Shown: piece by piece, positions 35,414 to 46,087 of the stretch | Numbering within the stretch: position 1 is the first letter of the stretch | How the letters are laid out: the number at the start of each line of letters is the position of its first letter | Assembly (NCBI GenBank): GCA_945898015.1 | Contig: CAMDGM010000015.1 | Coordinates: 1 to 64,000, forward strand | Source of the DNA: PVC group bacterium | Lineage (GTDB): Bacteria > Verrucomicrobiota > Kiritimatiellia > CAIKKV01 | Direction: 5' to 3' | Length of the DNA stretch: 64,000 bases | Translations under genes and position numbers: made by a program | Notes under the pieces: generated by a model | The model's database searches: none | What the model was told of the DNA's origin: nothing | Seen by the model: the letters and a program-made list of their open reading frames with translations, nothing else

Positions 35414-35877
35414 GTCTGGGGAACGGGCGTCGCCGGAGCGGGAACTGCCGCAGGTTCGGAAGCAGCCGGGGCCGGAGCAGGAACAGATTGCGGAACAAAC
35501 GCGGGCGCAGGCGCCGAATCCGGAGCGGGAGCCGCCGCTTCCGTCCCGGCCGACGGGGCCATCGGCGCGGCGGCCATAGGCGCGGGAATCGCATCGCTTC
35601 CTGTCACGTTATCCATAATGGAACCCGACCGCACCTGGCTGCCATGGGACGACAACCGGTCGAGCACGATCGTGTTCAACATGAACACCACGGCAAGAAT
35701 CACGGTGCCCTTGGTGAGGATGGTGGTGGCCTGGGCGCCAAAGAGACTTTCCCCCATGGCGTTTCCGAAGGCCATGCCAAGCCCCTCGTCTTTGGAACGC
35801 TGAAGCAGCACGAGCAGGATCAGCAACAGGGCGCAAATCACTTCCACAATCGTCAGCAGAACAATCCAGAAAGTCAT
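35410..35877 (-). CDS. secG: Preprotein translocase subunit SecG with Ala/Pro-rich tail
   Basis: The 155-residue protein has the two-helix SecG core: FWIVLLTIVEVICALLLILL, the loop LLQRSKDEGLGMAFG and a second helix around ILAVVFMLNTIVL. From about residue 85 a low-complexity Ala/Pro tail extends it well beyond the usual 75-110 residues. SecG assists SecYE in protein export. It sits between tpiA (23 bp upstream) and the binding-protein gene (overlap); tpiA-secG adjacency is common. Confidence 0.92.
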   Translation of the reverse strand: MTFWIVLLTIVEVICALLLILLVLLQRSKDEGLGMAFGNAMGESLFGAQATTILTKGTVILAVVFMLNTIVLDRLSSHGSQVRSGSIMDNVTGSDAIPAPMAAAPMAPSAGTEAAAPAPDSAPAPAFVPQSVPAPAPAASEPAAVPAPATPVPQT

Positions 35878-35900
35878 CGTTCATCCTCCTGTGCGGCCGC

Positions 35901-36650
35901 TCAGGCCGCGTTGATTATAGCCAAAAAGGAATCGGCTTTCAGCGCCGCTCCACCAATTAATCCACCGTCAATATCCGGCTGCGACAACAACTCGCGGGCG
36001 TTGTCGGGCTTCATGCTTCCGCCATACTGGATGAGCACCTTCTGGGCCGCGGCTTCCCCGCCCAGGCGGACCAGCAACTTGCGGATCAGCGCATGCACCT
36101 CCTGCGCCTGAGCCGGCGACGCGGTCAACCCGGTGCCGATCGCCCAGACCGGCTCATAGGCGATCACGATCTTGTCCAAGGATCCGCCCAATTCGGCCAG
36201 ACTGCCGAACACCTGTTCCGTGATCACCCGCGATGTCTGCTCGCTCTTCCGCTGCTCCAGCGTCTCGCCCACGCACACGATCGGCGTCAACCCGGCAGCC
36301 AGCGCCGCCTGGGTCTTCTCGTTCACGCTTTTGTCGGTCTCTCCGAACAACGTGCGCCGTTCGCTGTGCCCCAGAATGACATAGGAGCACCCCAGCTCAA
36401 GCAACATGGACGCCGCCACCTCGCCGGTAAAGGCGCCGTCCTTGCTCGCATGCATATTCTGGGCGCCAAGCGCGATCGCCGACCCCTTCAAGACCTTGCC
36501 CACGGCATCCAGCGCCGTGAACGGAGGGCACACCGCGGCCGCCACACCGGGCTTGGCCGAAAACCCGCTCTTGAGAGCCGTGGCGAGCGCCACGGCGTCG
36601 GCCACGGTCTTGTTCATTTTCCAGTTGCCGGCGATGAATTTACTGCGCAT
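35901..36650 (-). CDS. tpiA: Triosephosphate isomerase
   Basis: The 249-residue TIM barrel interconverts dihydroxyacetone phosphate and glyceraldehyde 3-phosphate. Lys is in GNWKMNKT, the catalytic His in ILGHSERR and the catalytic Glu in IAYEPVWAIGTG; IQYGGSMKPDNA and GGLIGGAAL bind phosphate. It has full length and no anomalies, and starts 13 bp after pgk. Confidence 0.97.
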   Translation of the reverse strand: MRSKFIAGNWKMNKTVADAVALATALKSGFSAKPGVAAAVCPPFTALDAVGKVLKGSAIALGAQNMHASKDGAFTGEVAASMLLELGCSYVILGHSERRTLFGETDKSVNEKTQAALAAGLTPIVCVGETLEQRKSEQTSRVITEQVFGSLAELGGSLDKIVIAYEPVWAIGTGLTASPAQAQEVHALIRKLLVRLGGEAAAQKVLIQYGGSMKPDNARELLSQPDIDGGLIGGAALKADSFLAIINAA

Positions 36651-36663
36651 CCGTGACTCCGCG

Positions 36664-37908
36664 TTACTTGTCGTTCAAGGACACGACGCCGGGCAGCGCC
36701 TTGCCTTCGAGAAACTCCAAACTGGCCCCGCCGCCCGTGCTGATGTGCGTCATTTTGGAAGCCAGCCCACTCTTGTTGACGGCGCTCACGCTGTCGCCGC
36801 CCCCAATGATCGTAACCGCGCCGCTCTCGGCCACGGCCTTGCACACGCCCGTCGTGCCGGCCGCGAATTTCTCCATCTCAAAACAGCCCATCGGGCCGTT
36901 CCAGATGACCATTTTGGCCTTCTTGATCGCGTCCGCGAAAAGCTGGGTGGACTTGGGCCCGATATCGAGGCCCATCCAGCCTTCGGGAATCTCATTTCCC
37001 ACGCATTGCGTATTGGCCGCAGCGTCGAATTTGTCGGCGGCGATATTATCCACCGGCAACAGGAATTGAACACCGGTCTTCTTCGCCTCCTCCAGCATCT
37101 GGCGGGCGTAATCCAACTGATCGACCTCGCACAGGGACTTTCCGATCGCATGGCCCTGGGCCTTCAAAAACGTGTACGCCATGCCGCCACCGATGATCAG
37201 CACATCCACCTTCTTGAGCAGGTTCTGAACCACGCCAAGTTTGTCCGAAACCTTGGCACCGCCAAGAATCGCGACAAAGGGCCGATCGGGCTTTTCGAGA
37301 GCGCGACCCAGATAATCCAGCTCCTTCTCCATCAGGAAGCCCGCCACGCTGACGGGCATGTACTTGCAGATCACCGCCGTGGAGGCATGGGCGCGATGGG
37401 CCGCCCCGAACGCGTCATTGCAATAGACATCGCCATACGAGGCCAGCTTCTGGGCCATGGCCTTCTGCTTTTCCTTGAGGGCGGCCTTCTTGGCCTTGAA
37501 CTCCTCTTCGGACTGCTCGGGCTTCGGCTTGATCGAGGCTTCCTCTTCCTTGTAGAAGCGGGTGTTCTCGAGCATCAGCACCTCGCCCGGCTTCAGGGCC
37601 GCGGCGGCCGTTTCGGCCGCCTGGCAATCCGGCGCAAACACCACGGACTTCTTCAGCAATTTGGCAAGATAATCCGCCACGGGCTTCAGGCTGAAATCGG
37701 CCTCATACCCCTTCCCGGACGGACGCCCGAGATGGCTCATGAGGACCAGTGAGGCGCCTTTTTCCAGCACGTACCGGATCGACGGCAACGCGGCCTGAAC
37801 CCGGGTGTCATCCATGATGACCCCCGCCTTCAGCGGCACGTTGAAGTCCACGCGCATGACCACGCGCTTGCCCTTGAGCTCCACGTCTCGCAGTGTCTTT
37901 TTATTCAC
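36664..37908 (-). CDS. pgk: Phosphoglycerate kinase with charged insertion
   Basis: The 414-residue enzyme makes ATP from 1,3-bisphosphoglycerate. Substrate-site residues are in MRVDFNVPL and [10 protein letters not shown], and the nucleotide site in [10 protein letters not shown] and [11 protein letters not shown]. After [13 protein letters not shown] there is a Lys/Glu-rich insertion of about 25 residues (including [18 protein letters not shown]) before [14 protein letters not shown]. It lies in a loop where longer versions are known in other taxa. It starts 4 bp after gap. Confidence 0.97.
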   Translation of the reverse strand: MNKKTLRDVELKGKRVVMRVDFNVPLKAGVIMDDTRVQAALPSIRYVLEKGASLVLMSHLGRPSGKGYEADFSLKPVADYLAKLLKKSVVFAPDCQAAETAAAALKPGEVLMLENTRFYKEEEASIKPKPEQSEEEFKAKKAALKEKQKAMAQKLASYGDVYCNDAFGAAHRAHASTAVICKYMPVSVAGFLMEKELDYLGRALEKPDRPFVAILGGAKVSDKLGVVQNLLKKVDVLIIGGGMAYTFLKAQGHAIGKSLCEVDQLDYARQMLEEAKKTGVQFLLPVDNIAADKFDAAANTQCVGNEIPEGWMGLDIGPKSTQLFADAIKKAKMVIWNGPMGCFEMEKFAAGTTGVCKAVAESGAVTIIGGGDSVSAVNKSGLASKMTHISTGGGASLEFLEGKALPGVVSLNDK

Positions 37909-37912
37909 GACC

Positions 37913-39031
<1,119 letters not shown>

Positions 39032-39225
39032 TTAATGCAATCCCACCCACGCCCTTCAACGGCGCATAGGCTTTGCAAAAAATGAACTGATAAGATAAAG
39101 AATAACCGCCTCCCCGTCAAGCCGGGTTTTGGGGAAATCTGGAGGAAAGCGCCCCCCCCTGCATGCCGGATTACACAAGAAGACCGGATACCAGAAAAGA
39201 ACCGGAAACGGACCGCCGCTCCTTC

Positions 39226-40803
39226 CTATGGCAAAGTCCGGGCCACACGTAAGCCGCTGTTGTCCCCCGCGGTAGCGGAAATGGCCGAATCGCGGGAAGC
39301 GGAACGGCATTCACTCGCGTAACCGAAGCCCCCGCCTCCCCGCAACACATGAAAATAGCCGGACCCGGCGCCCTTCGGATTGATCACCGCATTTGTCGTG
39401 TAATCGGCATACAAATCCAGGCACCACTCTGCCACATTCCCATGCATATCATACAACCCCCACGCATTCGGCTTGTACGACCCTGCCTTCGCGGTGCCTT
39501 TGTACGTGGCAGCCCCCTGAAGGGTTAAATCGCCTCCGTTTTTCGCATATCGGCCTACCACCGCCATATTCGTATCCGTCGTTCTGTTTGTCAGATTCTT
39601 CCCGCTGTTCAGCGCGGTAAGGGTGCCGGCCCGACAGGCGTATTCCCACTGCGCTTCCGTCGGCAAATCGATCGTCGCTAAACCTGTTTTCGCGCGGAGT
39701 TTACCCATGAAAGAAGACGCGTTCACTTTGCTGTTAACCGGCCAATTGACCGTCGAATCGTCTCCATAAATCGGATCTTCACGAATCCCGTTGTAATTAA
39801 CCCGCTCCACAGGTCGTGTGGCGTAATACGCGTTGTTGTAGTACCAACTGGGCCGGTCTCCCATCACCAGCTCCCACTGACGTTGCGTCAACTCAAACAC
39901 ACCTATATAAAACGCTTTCGTCAATGTCACCGGATGCTGCGTCTCTGAGGTGTAGGTGGAGCGACCCAACTCGTTATTCGGACTGCCCATGATGAAAGAA
40001 CCAGCCGGAATCTTCCGCAAGACCAGCTTGGTGGTTTTGTACGCGTCCGACCATCCGCCTTTGGGCACGCTGCCCAGGTACGTCACCGGATAACGAGTCG
40101 CATTCTTCCCGCCGGAAAGGTCGATCACCAGATATTTGTCAACCGGGCTGGATTGAACTCGGAAATAGGCAAACGACGTAATGCCCGGTGTTGTACCGGC
40201 ATAGTCCGTGATTGACCAGCGCCACCTGCCGATCGAAATACTGTTCGTGGTCGGGTACCACTTGGGGGCGCCCGAAAGGGGCTGAAGGATCCAGGCTTTC
40301 TGCATGACAACATACGACCCGCTCTTGCTGTCATTGATGATCAGATCCGGGATCCATTTCTCCAATTGAAGCCGGTATCGGGAGGCGGAAGGGACACGGG
40401 TCCACGTGAACGCTTTGGGTGCCGGGCAATACACCAAACTGCCGCCCGGCGTCATGGTGCTCTTGACAGAAAAGGTCACCGGATCGCTCCAAACGCCTTT
40501 TCCAGTCGCCTCCACGCCACGCACGAAAACCGTATAATACCCCGGTGTGGTGACGTTTTCCAAGGTCAGCATCGTGCCGGTGACTCCAGCCTGAGCATCA
40601 AGCACCTTGCCATTGAACAGCAACGTCTCCTCATAGGATTCGACACCCTCGACCGGCTCCCACCCGACATCCACCGTCGTTGCATCAGACTCGGCCACGA
40701 GGTCCGACTCCAAGTTTGAAACGGCGGCCACGCCAGTCCGTGTCAACAAAACGACACCTAAGAAAATGAACGACATAAACCTAATCGACTTCATCTTCCG
40801 CAT
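39226..40803 (-). CDS. Secreted FGE/SUMF1-fold protein with N-terminal fibronectin-like domains
   Basis: The 525-residue protein has a signal peptide (ending GVAAVS), one or two Fn3/Ig-like regions (about 35-240) and a C-terminal formylglycine-generating-enzyme-type domain. The latter includes LRKIPAGSFIMGSPNNELGR, LPTEAQWEYACRAGT, WGLYDMHGNVAEW and VLRGGGGF. Only one of the two active-site Cys of true FGE is apparent, so a binding role is likelier than catalysis. It is a paralogue of the DGR target at 47999-49270 over the whole FGE domain, but its C-terminal codons are not TR-derived. GAAGAGG precedes the ATG at 40803; an upstream in-frame start is less likely. Confidence 0.87.
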   Translation of the reverse strand: MRKMKSIRFMSFIFLGVVLLTRTGVAAVSNLESDLVAESDATTVDVGWEPVEGVESYEETLLFNGKVLDAQAGVTGTMLTLENVTTPGYYTVFVRGVEATGKGVWSDPVTFSVKSTMTPGGSLVYCPAPKAFTWTRVPSASRYRLQLEKWIPDLIINDSKSGSYVVMQKAWILQPLSGAPKWYPTTNSISIGRWRWSITDYAGTTPGITSFAYFRVQSSPVDKYLVIDLSGGKNATRYPVTYLGSVPKGGWSDAYKTTKLVLRKIPAGSFIMGSPNNELGRSTYTSETQHPVTLTKAFYIGVFELTQRQWELVMGDRPSWYYNNAYYATRPVERVNYNGIREDPIYGDDSTVNWPVNSKVNASSFMGKLRAKTGLATIDLPTEAQWEYACRAGTLTALNSGKNLTNRTTDTNMAVVGRYAKNGGDLTLQGAATYKGTAKAGSYKPNAWGLYDMHGNVAEWCLDLYADYTTNAVINPKGAGSGYFHVLRGGGGFGYASECRSASRDSAISATAGDNSGLRVARTLP

Positions 40804-40976
40804 GATTGCCTCTTCTGTGAATCGTTTTGTAAACAAGATCAATCAATCCAATTATGATTGAGTTTGCGCGTTTTACGTCACAATGACAAACTAAAATATA
40901 AATCCGCGTTTCGCAGGCTGCAAAAAATTCTTTCTCGACGAAGCGCGAGCCGGGCAAAAATGAGACTGGCCGGCGG

Positions 40977-41426
40977 CTACAACAGCCCGAGCGCTTTTTT
41001 CTTTTCCAGAAACTTGATGTCCTCGGCATCGGAAGGCCGGTTGGCCCGCTTTTTACTCGCCAGCAAATCGGATCCGGCCAGGCAACGCACCGGCACCTGC
41101 TCTTCCGTCATATGCGTCACCGCTCGCTGCTCCGCCTCATCAAACGGCGGCAAGCCGGGACCGGCCAGATGGAACTGCAGCACACCCCATCGCGTCTGAT
41201 ACGTCTGCACGAAATTTTCGTCACCCGGCCCCATCGGGATCAGCGGCACATCAATCTCTCCAGCCAACACCTGATTAATCCGCTCCAGGTTGGCGCCATC
41301 CCGACTTGGAATATACACATCCCAGTCCATGGAAAAACGCGGACACCCCTCAAGCCGTACCGCTTGCCCTCCGATCACCAGATACCGCACGCCCCGGTCA
41401 TTGAACCGCCGAATCACTTCGTCCAT
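40977..41426 (-). CDS. Nucleotidyltransferase-fold protein (MNT/DUF6036-like)
   Basis: The 149-residue protein opens DEVIRRFNDRGVRYLVIGGQ and continues to MDWDVYIP, the Gly-Gly and Asp-x-Asp motifs of the nucleotidyltransferase fold. Proteins like this often act as one half of two-gene toxin-antitoxin or defence cassettes. It overlaps the small upstream gene by 13 bp, which supports a pair. The partner is not a recognisable HEPN protein, so the type is uncertain. Confidence 0.75.
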   Translation of the reverse strand: MDEVIRRFNDRGVRYLVIGGQAVRLEGCPRFSMDWDVYIPSRDGANLERINQVLAGEIDVPLIPMGPGDENFVQTYQTRWGVLQFHLAGPGLPPFDEAEQRAVTHMTEEQVPVRCLAGSDLLASKKRANRPSDAEDIKFLEKKKALGLL

Positions 41427-41608
41427 TGGGCGCCGCCTTGTTCAGCCAGTTGATCCCGCAGGGACTGCTTCCAATCATAAAGTTCCTTGTACGAATTAAA
41501 ACGGCGGTGTCCAAATCGCGGCAAATTGGCAAGGCGGGGCAGTCGAACCGCCTTGCCTTCGCGCGCCCAGATTTCCAGCTTGCCGTCATAGTTGTCCATA
41601 ATCTTCAT
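41414..41608 (-). CDS. Small protein paired with nucleotidyltransferase, unknown
   Basis: The 64-residue basic protein (KLEIWAREGKAVRLPRLANL ... LYDWKQSLRDQL) overlaps the nucleotidyltransferase gene. CATAAT lies 7 bp before its ATG on the minus strand, so the transcript could be nearly leaderless. No domain is recognised. It is kept as a gene because of the overlap and its clean, compact frame. Confidence 0.5.
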   Translation of the reverse strand: MKIMDNYDGKLEIWAREGKAVRLPRLANLPRFGHRRFNSYKELYDWKQSLRDQLAEQGGAQWTK

Positions 41609-41630
41609 ATTTTGATTATGCCCTACTCCC

Positions 41631-41658
41631 CGCCGGCCCGCAAGCGTGAAGGCCGGCG
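41631..41658. terminator. GC-rich hairpin downstream of the surface-protein gene
   Basis: CGCCGGCC (41631-41638) and GGCCGGCG (41651-41658) form a perfect 8-bp stem 22 bp past the stop of the 1228-residue gene. No T-run follows on either strand, so it may be a weak terminator or an mRNA end-protecting stem. Confidence 0.35.
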
Positions 41659-41679
41659 AAAATCACAACCCGCCCCAGC

Positions 41680-44600
41680 TCATGGGCTCACTCGTTTAAC
41701 CCTGTAGAACCGGTTCGTAACGCCACGGTCTGAGTCCCAATATCTGAGCACGCCGTTCGACACGGCCGCTTGCAGGCTCGACCCGTTTTCGCCCGCGCTA
41801 TCCGGCGCCTGGCCCCACAACCCCGTCACCGTCGGCGCGGCCTCAACCCGGTACACGCCGCCGGACTTGGCGTTCCACGTGACACTCATCACGACGCTTT
41901 CCAACCCGTCAGCCGTCACGATTTTAAAGATATCCGTCGCGCTGTAAGGATCCGTACCCGCCGCAATTTCATGGCCATCGTCCGAGCCGTCGCCATCGCT
42001 GTCTTTCAACAACGGATTCGTGCCATACGTGCGCACCTCATCCGTGTCACTCAATCCGTCGCCATCCGTGTCAGACAGATCGACCCGAGTGCCCAACCGT
42101 TGCTCCTCGCCGTCCACTAACCCGTCGCCATCCGTGTCGAGGCGGGTCATCACCTGAACCGCGGTGGTGTTGTTCCGCTCGTCGAGCTCCCCCACCCCGT
42201 TGGTCGGATCGACCGCGATGTAGACCACCTCGAACGCCGTCGTAAAGCTCGCGCCACTCATGTCCCAGCTGAAACCCGCGTCATAGACGCCGTTCGTTCC
42301 AAAAGTCAACGCACCCAATGTGTCTTCGGCCAGCAGCGCGCCGTCTGAGGCGCCACGCCGGAACGTCACCGCCACACCCGCAGGCGCCGGAACCGCTCCC
42401 TCATTCATGACGGTGACCTTGATCAGTCGCACATTCGTGCTTTCGTTCATGACCTGAGCGCCCGCCACCGCCAAATCGGGCATCAGGGCCGCCAAGGTGG
42501 CCATATTGTTCGCGCGGTTACGGTCGTCCGTCTCCAGCGCCGGATCCACCACGGCATAAAGCACCACATTGCTGGCCGTCTCCGGCACCGTCCACGACAC
42601 GGTCACCACCGCCGACGTCCCGCCCGGCAACCGCTCCACGCGCTGGGTGCCACCGAGCAGCACGCCACCCGCCGCCGGGTCGCCCTCGAACACGCACACC
42701 GCCAGGTTGCTCGCCGCCAGATCGCCCAGATTGTCAACCGTCACGGAGACCGCCACGCTTTCCCCGGCCGTCAACGCGTTGGTCGATAGCGCCAGGCCGT
42801 ACGCCGCAATCGCCGGATCCGGCCCCACCGGATGGTCCAGCACGAAGAGATCCACCGCGCCAAAGACCGGCACACCGTTCGACTCGCCCACCGCCACCTT
42901 CGAATAGGCCAGGCGCAGCCGTCCATCCGCGCCAAACACGCCGTCGAACCCGCGCTCCAGCGCAGGATCTTCCATCAAACGCACGCCCCGGCCCCACAGC
43001 CGCTGAATCGGATCGTAATTCAAGATGTAGGGGTCGGGGCTGGCCTCGCCGGCGGCGCCGGCGTCCTGCCACACCACCGCCATCTGCCCATTTGGCCCGG
43101 TCACCAGCTTGAAGTCCTGCGCGCTGCTGCCGACTCCCACCTCGCCCACTTCAACAGGGTCGGACAGGCCAAGCCCCGTGGCCGACATGATCTTACCCCC
43201 CTGATACCACACCACCAGCACATGTCCTTCCGCATCATACCGCACATACGGGCGCGTGTCCTGCACCGCGTTGGAAGTCAACCGCAGATACGCCCCCCAC
43301 TGCGTGCCGTCAAAACTGCAGCCGTAAAGCTCCTGATCGTCCCGCGTGGAAAGGTCGCCATCCCCGTCCAGCGCAAAGACAATCACAGCCTGCGTGCCAT
43401 TGTAGGCCAGATCCAGATACGTCAGCGTCCCGAGATTCACCGCCACATAGTCCTCGTCCGACCAGACGCCGCCGCTCCGCTGGGCAAAGAGAATGCGGTT
43501 GGGTTCGGCGGGACTTCCGGTGGGGTTCAAATCGCGGTTGCGAATCCAGGCGACCATGGCGTTCCCGTCCGGCGCTGCCGAAAGCACCGGATTGTTATCC
43601 AGCCAGGCGTTGGCCGTCAGGTTGTGGCAGGTCCAGGCGCCCGTGGCGGGGTGGCGCTCGCCCACGGCAATCTCCAGCCCCTTCAACGCTTCATCGAGCG
43701 AGGCGTTGTTGGTCAGGGCCGCTCGTCCGTTCGCCCAGACTGCCAGCATGGTCCCGTCCGCCAGCGCCGCCGTCTTCGGCCCGAAGTCGCCCGTGCCGTC
43801 ATCCCACACCGGAACGGGCGCCGACCATCCGCCCCCCGCGTTGTGGACCTCCACCAACTCGGTGCGGTTTTCCACGCTCCGTCCCTCGTTGTCGCGCAGA
43901 TACAGCACATGGTTCGTGCTGCCCGCCGCAACCACGGCGGGTTCGGGATATGGATACCCATCCGTCATCAACGCCGACTCCGAGCCGCCCGTCAGCGCCA
44001 TGATGCGCGGGGAGGACACGCTTGCGGCCAGCGCCATCACATTCCGCCGGGTCAGGTAGTTGCGCGAGACCGGCCGGAACGGCCTCGTATCAAGGTCGGC
44101 CAGGTTCAACGGCACGGCCGCCGGCGAGAGCGAAAGCGGCATCATCATGCCCGACGGGTTCTGGCCACCCACGATCCAGTAGGTGCCCGACCAGATTTCG
44201 ATCGGCGCCGTGGCGAACCCGATCACCACCACCTGGGCGCCGATCTCACCCCCGATGCCCAGTTTGGTGCAGACCGTTGGCGGACTCTGGAACTCAAACT
44301 TGCCTGCCAGCCCCACATATCCTTCAAGCGCCAGCACACCGCCAACACCGCAACCCAGGACTCCCTGCACCTCCGGGAAGGCCTCGCTGCTCGCCACAAA
44401 AGCAGGCGTCCAGCCCTGCCCGGTTCCAAGATCGCTCACGCGGACTCCCAGCGCAAGCTCCGCGCTCACATCGGCCCGCAGGTAGATGGGCGGAGGCGCG
44501 TAGACATAATACGGCGCCGTGGAATAGCTGCCGTACACATTCAACCCCAGATAGCCCGAATTCACCACCCAGGCCCCCGCCGGCTGATTCCAGACGGCAA

Positions 44601-45366
44601 CAACCTCGCCCTCCACGTCAAAACCGAATTCGACGCCTGCGGCTTCGCCGAACTTGCCGTCTGGCCGGCGTCCCTGAGTTCCGTTTAGCTTGGGTTTCTT
44701 ATCCACGCCCGCCGCCGCTCCGATCGTCAACGTGCCGTCCCCGCTGAACGAGGCCTCAGCGCTGAACGTCGGCTCGATCCCCATGGTCTTACCAGGAAGT
44801 GGAATGCCGCCCACCTCCCCTTTCTTGCCCTTGAAGACCTCGATGTCAAACGATGGAGCCGTATAGGTGAGTTCATCGTTAAGAGCGAGCGTCTGGGGGT
44901 AAAATAGCTGGTGCACAATCGGCGGGAAGGGAGCCACATCGAAGTTCGCGCGGAACGGCTGCGAACGCGTGCCGTCCGTTGCCACAGCCACCACCTCGAG
45001 TTTACCGCCAGCGCCGAGTGCCCCCACATTCAAGGCCCGAGACGTATTGGGCCACGCCTGGCTCACGCCGTTGAATTCCAACCGGCTCACGGCCTTGCCT
45101 CCCGTGGAAACCTGCGCTTCGAATGCAACTAACAGATCCACGCCCGACAAGAAATACACATGCCGCCCACGTCCCCCATACGAGCCGTCGCAATAGCGGC
45201 TGCTGACGGCCGTGACCCGCATGGTGCCGACATCCCGCGTGTCCACCCGGAATGCGGAGGACTGCGCCGTGTGGCTGCCGGCCCGGGCCTCTTGCGCAAA
45301 GGCCGCAAAAAAGGCCATCACAACCGCCACGCCATGAAAGTACAAAGCCTTTTGATGGTCGTTCAT
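41680..45366 (-). CDS. Large secreted surface protein with CARDB and thrombospondin type 3-like repeats
   Basis: The 1228-residue protein has a signal peptide (ending AFAQEARAG), a long beta-rich region and two CARDB-type adhesion domains (about 850-1080, including SVAVSVTVDNLGDLAASNLA and IKVTVMNEGAVPAPAGVAVT). Ca-binding DTDGDGL-type repeats follow (about 1087-1150), then a C-terminal domain ending NRFYRVKRVSP that is common in PVC secreted proteins. It is likely cell-surface or secreted and adhesive. Its start overlaps the antitoxin stop by 4 bp (ATGA) with GAGGG upstream, so it appears translationally coupled to the toxin-antitoxin pair. Confidence 0.82.
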   Translation of the reverse strand: MNDHQKALYFHGVAVVMAFFAAFAQEARAGSHTAQSSAFRVDTRDVGTMRVTAVSSRYCDGSYGGRGRHVYFLSGVDLLVAFEAQVSTGGKAVSRLEFNGVSQAWPNTSRALNVGALGAGGKLEVVAVATDGTRSQPFRANFDVAPFPPIVHQLFYPQTLALNDELTYTAPSFDIEVFKGKKGEVGGIPLPGKTMGIEPTFSAEASFSGDGTLTIGAAAGVDKKPKLNGTQGRRPDGKFGEAAGVEFGFDVEGEVVAVWNQPAGAWVVNSGYLGLNVYGSYSTAPYYVYAPPPIYLRADVSAELALGVRVSDLGTGQGWTPAFVASSEAFPEVQGVLGCGVGGVLALEGYVGLAGKFEFQSPPTVCTKLGIGGEIGAQVVVIGFATAPIEIWSGTYWIVGGQNPSGMMMPLSLSPAAVPLNLADLDTRPFRPVSRNYLTRRNVMALAASVSSPRIMALTGGSESALMTDGYPYPEPAVVAAGSTNHVLYLRDNEGRSVENRTELVEVHNAGGGWSAPVPVWDDGTGDFGPKTAALADGTMLAVWANGRAALTNNASLDEALKGLEIAVGERHPATGAWTCHNLTANAWLDNNPVLSAAPDGNAMVAWIRNRDLNPTGSPAEPNRILFAQRSGGVWSDEDYVAVNLGTLTYLDLAYNGTQAVIVFALDGDGDLSTRDDQELYGCSFDGTQWGAYLRLTSNAVQDTRPYVRYDAEGHVLVVWYQGGKIMSATGLGLSDPVEVGEVGVGSSAQDFKLVTGPNGQMAVVWQDAGAAGEASPDPYILNYDPIQRLWGRGVRLMEDPALERGFDGVFGADGRLRLAYSKVAVGESNGVPVFGAVDLFVLDHPVGPDPAIAAYGLALSTNALTAGESVAVSVTVDNLGDLAASNLAVCVFEGDPAAGGVLLGGTQRVERLPGGTSAVVTVSWTVPETASNVVLYAVVDPALETDDRNRANNMATLAALMPDLAVAGAQVMNESTNVRLIKVTVMNEGAVPAPAGVAVTFRRGASDGALLAEDTLGALTFGTNGVYDAGFSWDMSGASFTTAFEVVYIAVDPTNGVGELDERNNTTAVQVMTRLDTDGDGLVDGEEQRLGTRVDLSDTDGDGLSDTDEVRTYGTNPLLKDSDGDGSDDGHEIAAGTDPYSATDIFKIVTADGLESVVMSVTWNAKSGGVYRVEAAPTVTGLWGQAPDSAGENGSSLQAAVSNGVLRYWDSDRGVTNRFYRVKRVSP

Positions 45367-45656
45367 CGTGCCCTCGGCGTGCTATCGGATTTCTTTTGCT
45401 TAGCTTGGCGCGGTCGATTAGTCCCCGCACCATAGGCCTCGCGTTTTTCAGCGACGCGGGCGGGAGCGCCGCTCCCAGCGCAAGCGTCCCGCGCCAGCGC
45501 GTCCACATCCAAACCAGGCCAGAGGTTGTTACGCCACTCCGAATAATCGAACGGTTCGCGCAACAGCAACGCCACAAACCGTTCGGCTTCCACAACCCCC
45601 AGCGCCCGAACCAGCGCGCGCATACCCAGCACCCGTATCTCCGTATCGGTCTTCAT
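45363..45656 (-). CDS. Putative antitoxin of the PIN-domain toxin
   Basis: The 97-residue protein starts MKTDTEIRVLGMRALVRALG and continues VEAERFVALLLREPFDYSEW. I recognise this N-terminal pattern from small proteins encoded directly next to PIN toxins. The C-terminal third is basic and Pro/Lys-rich and probably disordered. It overlaps the toxin stop (ATGA) upstream and the surface-protein start (ATGA) downstream. The toxin-first order is unusual for VapBC but seen with this family. Confidence 0.7.
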   Translation of the reverse strand: MKTDTEIRVLGMRALVRALGVVEAERFVALLLREPFDYSEWRNNLWPGLDVDALARDACAGSGAPARVAEKREAYGAGTNRPRQAKQKKSDSTPRAR

Positions 45657-46087
45657 AGGTCGATCTCCTTCACAAACTGGACAGGGTCCAGGATCGTCGT
45701 CTCGGAAAAAGGGGGGCGTTTCCCGAGGAGTCCTCGATCCGTGGTAAGGAAGTGACTGCAGCCCGCCTCCACGGCGCAGGCAACATGGATCGCATCCGCG
45801 GCCCCAAGCCCCCGGCCCGCAAAGGCATGGGCCTTCTCCTCAACCGGTTCCGACCAGCCGATGTTGAGCGCCGCCGCCGCTTTCCATCCGGTGATCGTCT
45901 CCCGCCGCTCCCGAAACGGATTGGCCCTGTTCTCGAAATCCAGCATGAACGACCAGGCGAAAGCCACGGTTCCGCGACGAAGCAACTCCTGAATGTGCAA
46001 CTTCGCCTCGGCCTCCAGCCTCACGCGCATGGACCACGGATCGTCAAACGGCCGGTTGAAGCAGCAATTGTCCAGGTAGATCAGCAT
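45653..46087 (-). CDS. PIN-domain ribonuclease toxin (VapC-like)
   Basis: The 144-residue protein begins MLIYLDNCCFNRPFDD, with the first PIN Asp at residue 6. A later acidic stretch, GLGAADAIHVACAVEAGC, and the C-terminal TTDRGLL supply the remaining metal-binding Asp residues. PIN toxins cleave RNA in a Mg-dependent way. The start lies inside the last codons of the reverse transcriptase frame (7-bp overlap), so the pair is embedded in the DGR operon. Confidence 0.85.
   Translation of the reverse strand: MLIYLDNCCFNRPFDDPWSMRVRLEAEAKLHIQELLRRGTVAFAWSFMLDFENRANPFRERRETITGWKAAAALNIGWSEPVEEKAHAFAGRGLGAADAIHVACAVEAGCSHFLTTDRGLLGKRPPFSETTILDPVQFVKEIDL

Noticed and set aside
39226-39370. C-terminal region of the FGE-fold protein as a second DGR variable repeat
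   Set aside because: The protein aligns loosely, but the bases do not follow the TR; mismatches are not confined to TR adenines and the spacing differs.
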